Positions 62,757 through 64,000 of a stretch of DNA of 64,000 nt are shown here, one piece after another (the first letter of the stretch is position 1; each line of letters starts with the position of its first letter). Below the pieces are notes generated by a model. That model saw only the letters and a list, made by a program, of their open reading frames with translations. It searched no databases and was not told the origin of the DNA. The stretch spans positions 146,242 to 210,241 of the forward strand of contig NZ_RZIJ01000012.1 of NCBI RefSeq assembly GCF_003989665.1. Reading direction: 5' to 3'. Source of the stretch: Azospirillum doebereinerae. GTDB taxonomy: Bacteria; Pseudomonadota; Alphaproteobacteria; Azospirillales; Azospirillaceae. Position numbers and translations under genes: made by a program.

Positions 62757-63926
62757 CTATTGGAGGTAGGTGAACACCTGCTTGCCGGCCCCGTTGACCG
62801 GGGCGATGGTCGCCAAGGTCGCCCAGGCCAACGCATCGTTCGAATACTGCACGAACACCGTCCCGCTGATGCGGCCGGTCTGTGGGGTGATCGACAGGGA
62901 TCGCACCGTCACCGCCGTCCCGAAGTCCACGTAAATCCAGGCGTTGCTCGCCGCCCCATCGGCGGTCGACCATTCCGTCGAGGTGTTGTCATCAAGGGCG
63001 CGGCTCGCCGGGAACCCGCTGTAGACGCTGCTGGCGGTCGCGGTCTTGCCCGTCGTGAGGTCGCTGCCGGAGCCGTCGCTCGCCGAGAACATCTCCAGCT
63101 CGAAGAGGGCCGTGTAGTCGCCGGCCCCCGTGTAGGGCGCCCCGTTGGAAAGCAGCCGCCAGTACCGGCCCGCCACCAGCCCGTGCCCGGTCACGTCGAC
63201 GGTCAGGGTGTTGGCCGCGTCGTTGTGGGTGATGGCCACGCCGTTGCCGCCCACCATGAAGGCGGCGACCGTGTCGCGGATGAACTCGGCCAGATCGGGC
63301 AGATCGGCCACCGTCAGGGCGACGTCCCCGACGCGGCCGGCGACGGAGCGGACGCGGTCGGTGTTGTCCACCTTGCCCCAGCTGGCGCCCGAGGAGACGA
63401 TCCAGTCGCCGACCTGCCAATCCGCTTCGCCGTTGATCACGGTGGTGCCGGCGACCGAGACGACGTAGTAGCGGCCCTTGTTGCCCGAGGCCGCCGCCGG
63501 AATGGCCGGTGTGTTCGTTGCGGCGTTCCAGGTGCCCTGGTAGTTGAGGGCGCCCAGGATCGCCGCCGGCAAGCGGCTGGTCGGCACCTTGCCGTCGCCG
63601 TCCAGTTCGCAGATGCCGCCCGGCTGGCCGGGGAGGACGGACGCGGCGGCGACCTGCGCCGCAGCAGCAGCGGCATCAGCGCCCACCCGGTCGTTGTGGG
63701 TGGCGGTCTTATCGGCCGCGACCGTTGCTGTGTCGGCTGCCACGGTCGCCCGATCCGTTGCCGCCGCCGAGGCCGAGGCTTGGGCCGAGGCAACGGCATC
63801 GCCGATCCCAGCGGCCCGCGCGTCCAGCTCGGTCAGGACATCGCCGAAGAACGGAGTCCAATTCTCGAAATATTTGAAGGGCTGGAAGTCGGCGAGCGTC
63901 CAGTTCCGGCCGTTGAACATCGGCAT
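62757..63926 (-). CDS. phage tail fibre-like protein
   Basis: A 389-residue protein. Residues 1-35 (MPMFNGRNWTLADFQPFKYF...) form a virion-attachment type head, 40-110 is an Ala/Asp/Thr coiled-coil, 130-200 repeats of the QGTWNAATNTPAIPAAASGN kind follow, and the end (about 285-389) is an F5/8-type carbohydrate-binding domain with ASSVYSGFPASRALDDNTST. This is a typical receptor-binding tail protein. Its ATG overlaps the upstream phage gene stop by one base. Confidence 0.85.
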   Translation of the reverse strand: MPMFNGRNWTLADFQPFKYFENWTPFFGDVLTELDARAAGIGDAVASAQASASAAATDRATVAADTATVAADKTATHNDRVGADAAAAAAQVAAASVLPGQPGGICELDGDGKVPTSRLPAAILGALNYQGTWNAATNTPAIPAAASGNKGRYYVVSVAGTTVINGEADWQVGDWIVSSGASWGKVDNTDRVRSVAGRVGDVALTVADLPDLAEFIRDTVAAFMVGGNGVAITHNDAANTLTVDVTGHGLVAGRYWRLLSNGAPYTGAGDYTALFELEMFSASDGSGSDLTTGKTATASSVYSGFPASRALDDNTSTEWSTADGAASNAWIYVDFGTAVTVRSLSITPQTGRISGTVFVQYSNDALAWATLATIAPVNGAGKQVFTYLQ

Positions 63927-64000
63927 CAGATCAGCTCCTCGGCGTTGATGGCCCAGCCGTAGCGGCCGAGCGAGGTCGTGGTGATGCCGACCGTATCGGT
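63926..64000 (-). CDS. phage protein, C-terminal end only
   Basis: The last 24 residues (TDTVGITTTSLGRYGWAINA EELI) of a gene that starts beyond the window. Its stop TGA overlaps the tail-fibre ATG (TGATG), so they are one operon. The family cannot be called from this fragment. Confidence 0.7.
   Translation of the reverse strand, partial: TDTVGITTTSLGRYGWAINAEELI

Overview
The window is high-G+C DNA with dense, often 4-nt-overlapping genes. The gene content is that of a free-living, motile, rhizosphere-type alphaproteobacterium: two chemoreceptors, a NarL/FixJ regulator, a branched-chain amino acid ABC operon, a CoA-transferase/thiolase pathway, Fnr-type regulation and DUF2336/DUF6867/DUF6285 families. 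An Azospirillum-like member of the Rhodospirillales is the best fit. This is inferred from gene families and synteny, because there is no rRNA gene in the window. No tRNA, rRNA or CRISPR array was seen.

Layout. 1-3 kb: the end of a PAS histidine kinase and a divergent chemoreceptor. 3-9.5 kb: DUF2336 and DUF6969-like proteins, an Mla-type lipid ABC transporter (mlaE-mlaF-mlaD plus lipoprotein) and apt. 9.7-15.5 kb: a PPC-like protein, a response regulator, an OmpA-family porin, an MBL hydrolase, small unknowns and an Ala/Lys-rich secreted protein. 15.8-21.5 kb: livHMGF, DUF6867 and livK. 21.7-28.1 kb: a lipid-A-type glycosyltransferase trio, a DegP-like protease and an HTH protein with a Pro/Ala linker. 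28.2-35.7 kb: MacAB divergent from an ECF sigma factor, a FecR anti-sigma factor and a siderophore receptor, with Fur-like boxes. 35.8-43.7 kb: a TetR-controlled catabolic cluster (SDR, acyl-CoA dehydrogenase, APH-type kinase, DUF6285, histidine phosphatase, acyl-CoA ligase, SDR) resembling the lva 4-hydroxyacid pathway. 43.7-49.8 kb: a Cache chemoreceptor and a short-chain fatty acid/acetoacetate operon (thiolase, atoE, atoA, atoD) behind a well-formed sigma-54 promoter with palindromic upstream sites. 50.2-56.2 kb: eight coupled genes matching in order the Pseudomonas ferripyoverdine iron-release system fpvGHJK-fpvCDEF. 56.3-58.7 kb: mog and a DUF1858/Crp-Fnr/DUF2249 module with two Fnr/Dnr-type boxes. 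58.9-60.5 kb: small proteins, including a curlin-like repeat protein. 60.5-64 kb: the end of a prophage (lysozyme, tail protein) carrying an AT-rich FkbM-like cargo gene.

How the parts work together. The receptor, sigma and anti-sigma genes would sense and import a ferric siderophore. The fpv-like block would reduce it in the periplasm and import the freed iron. MacAB could export the emptied siderophore. The lva-like and ato-like clusters would jointly turn 4-hydroxy and short-chain acids into acyl-CoA and acetyl-CoA. The most interesting items are the complete fpv-like block outside Pseudomonas, the lva-like cluster, the sigma-54 control region of the ato operon, the Fnr-box module and the AT-rich phage cargo gene.
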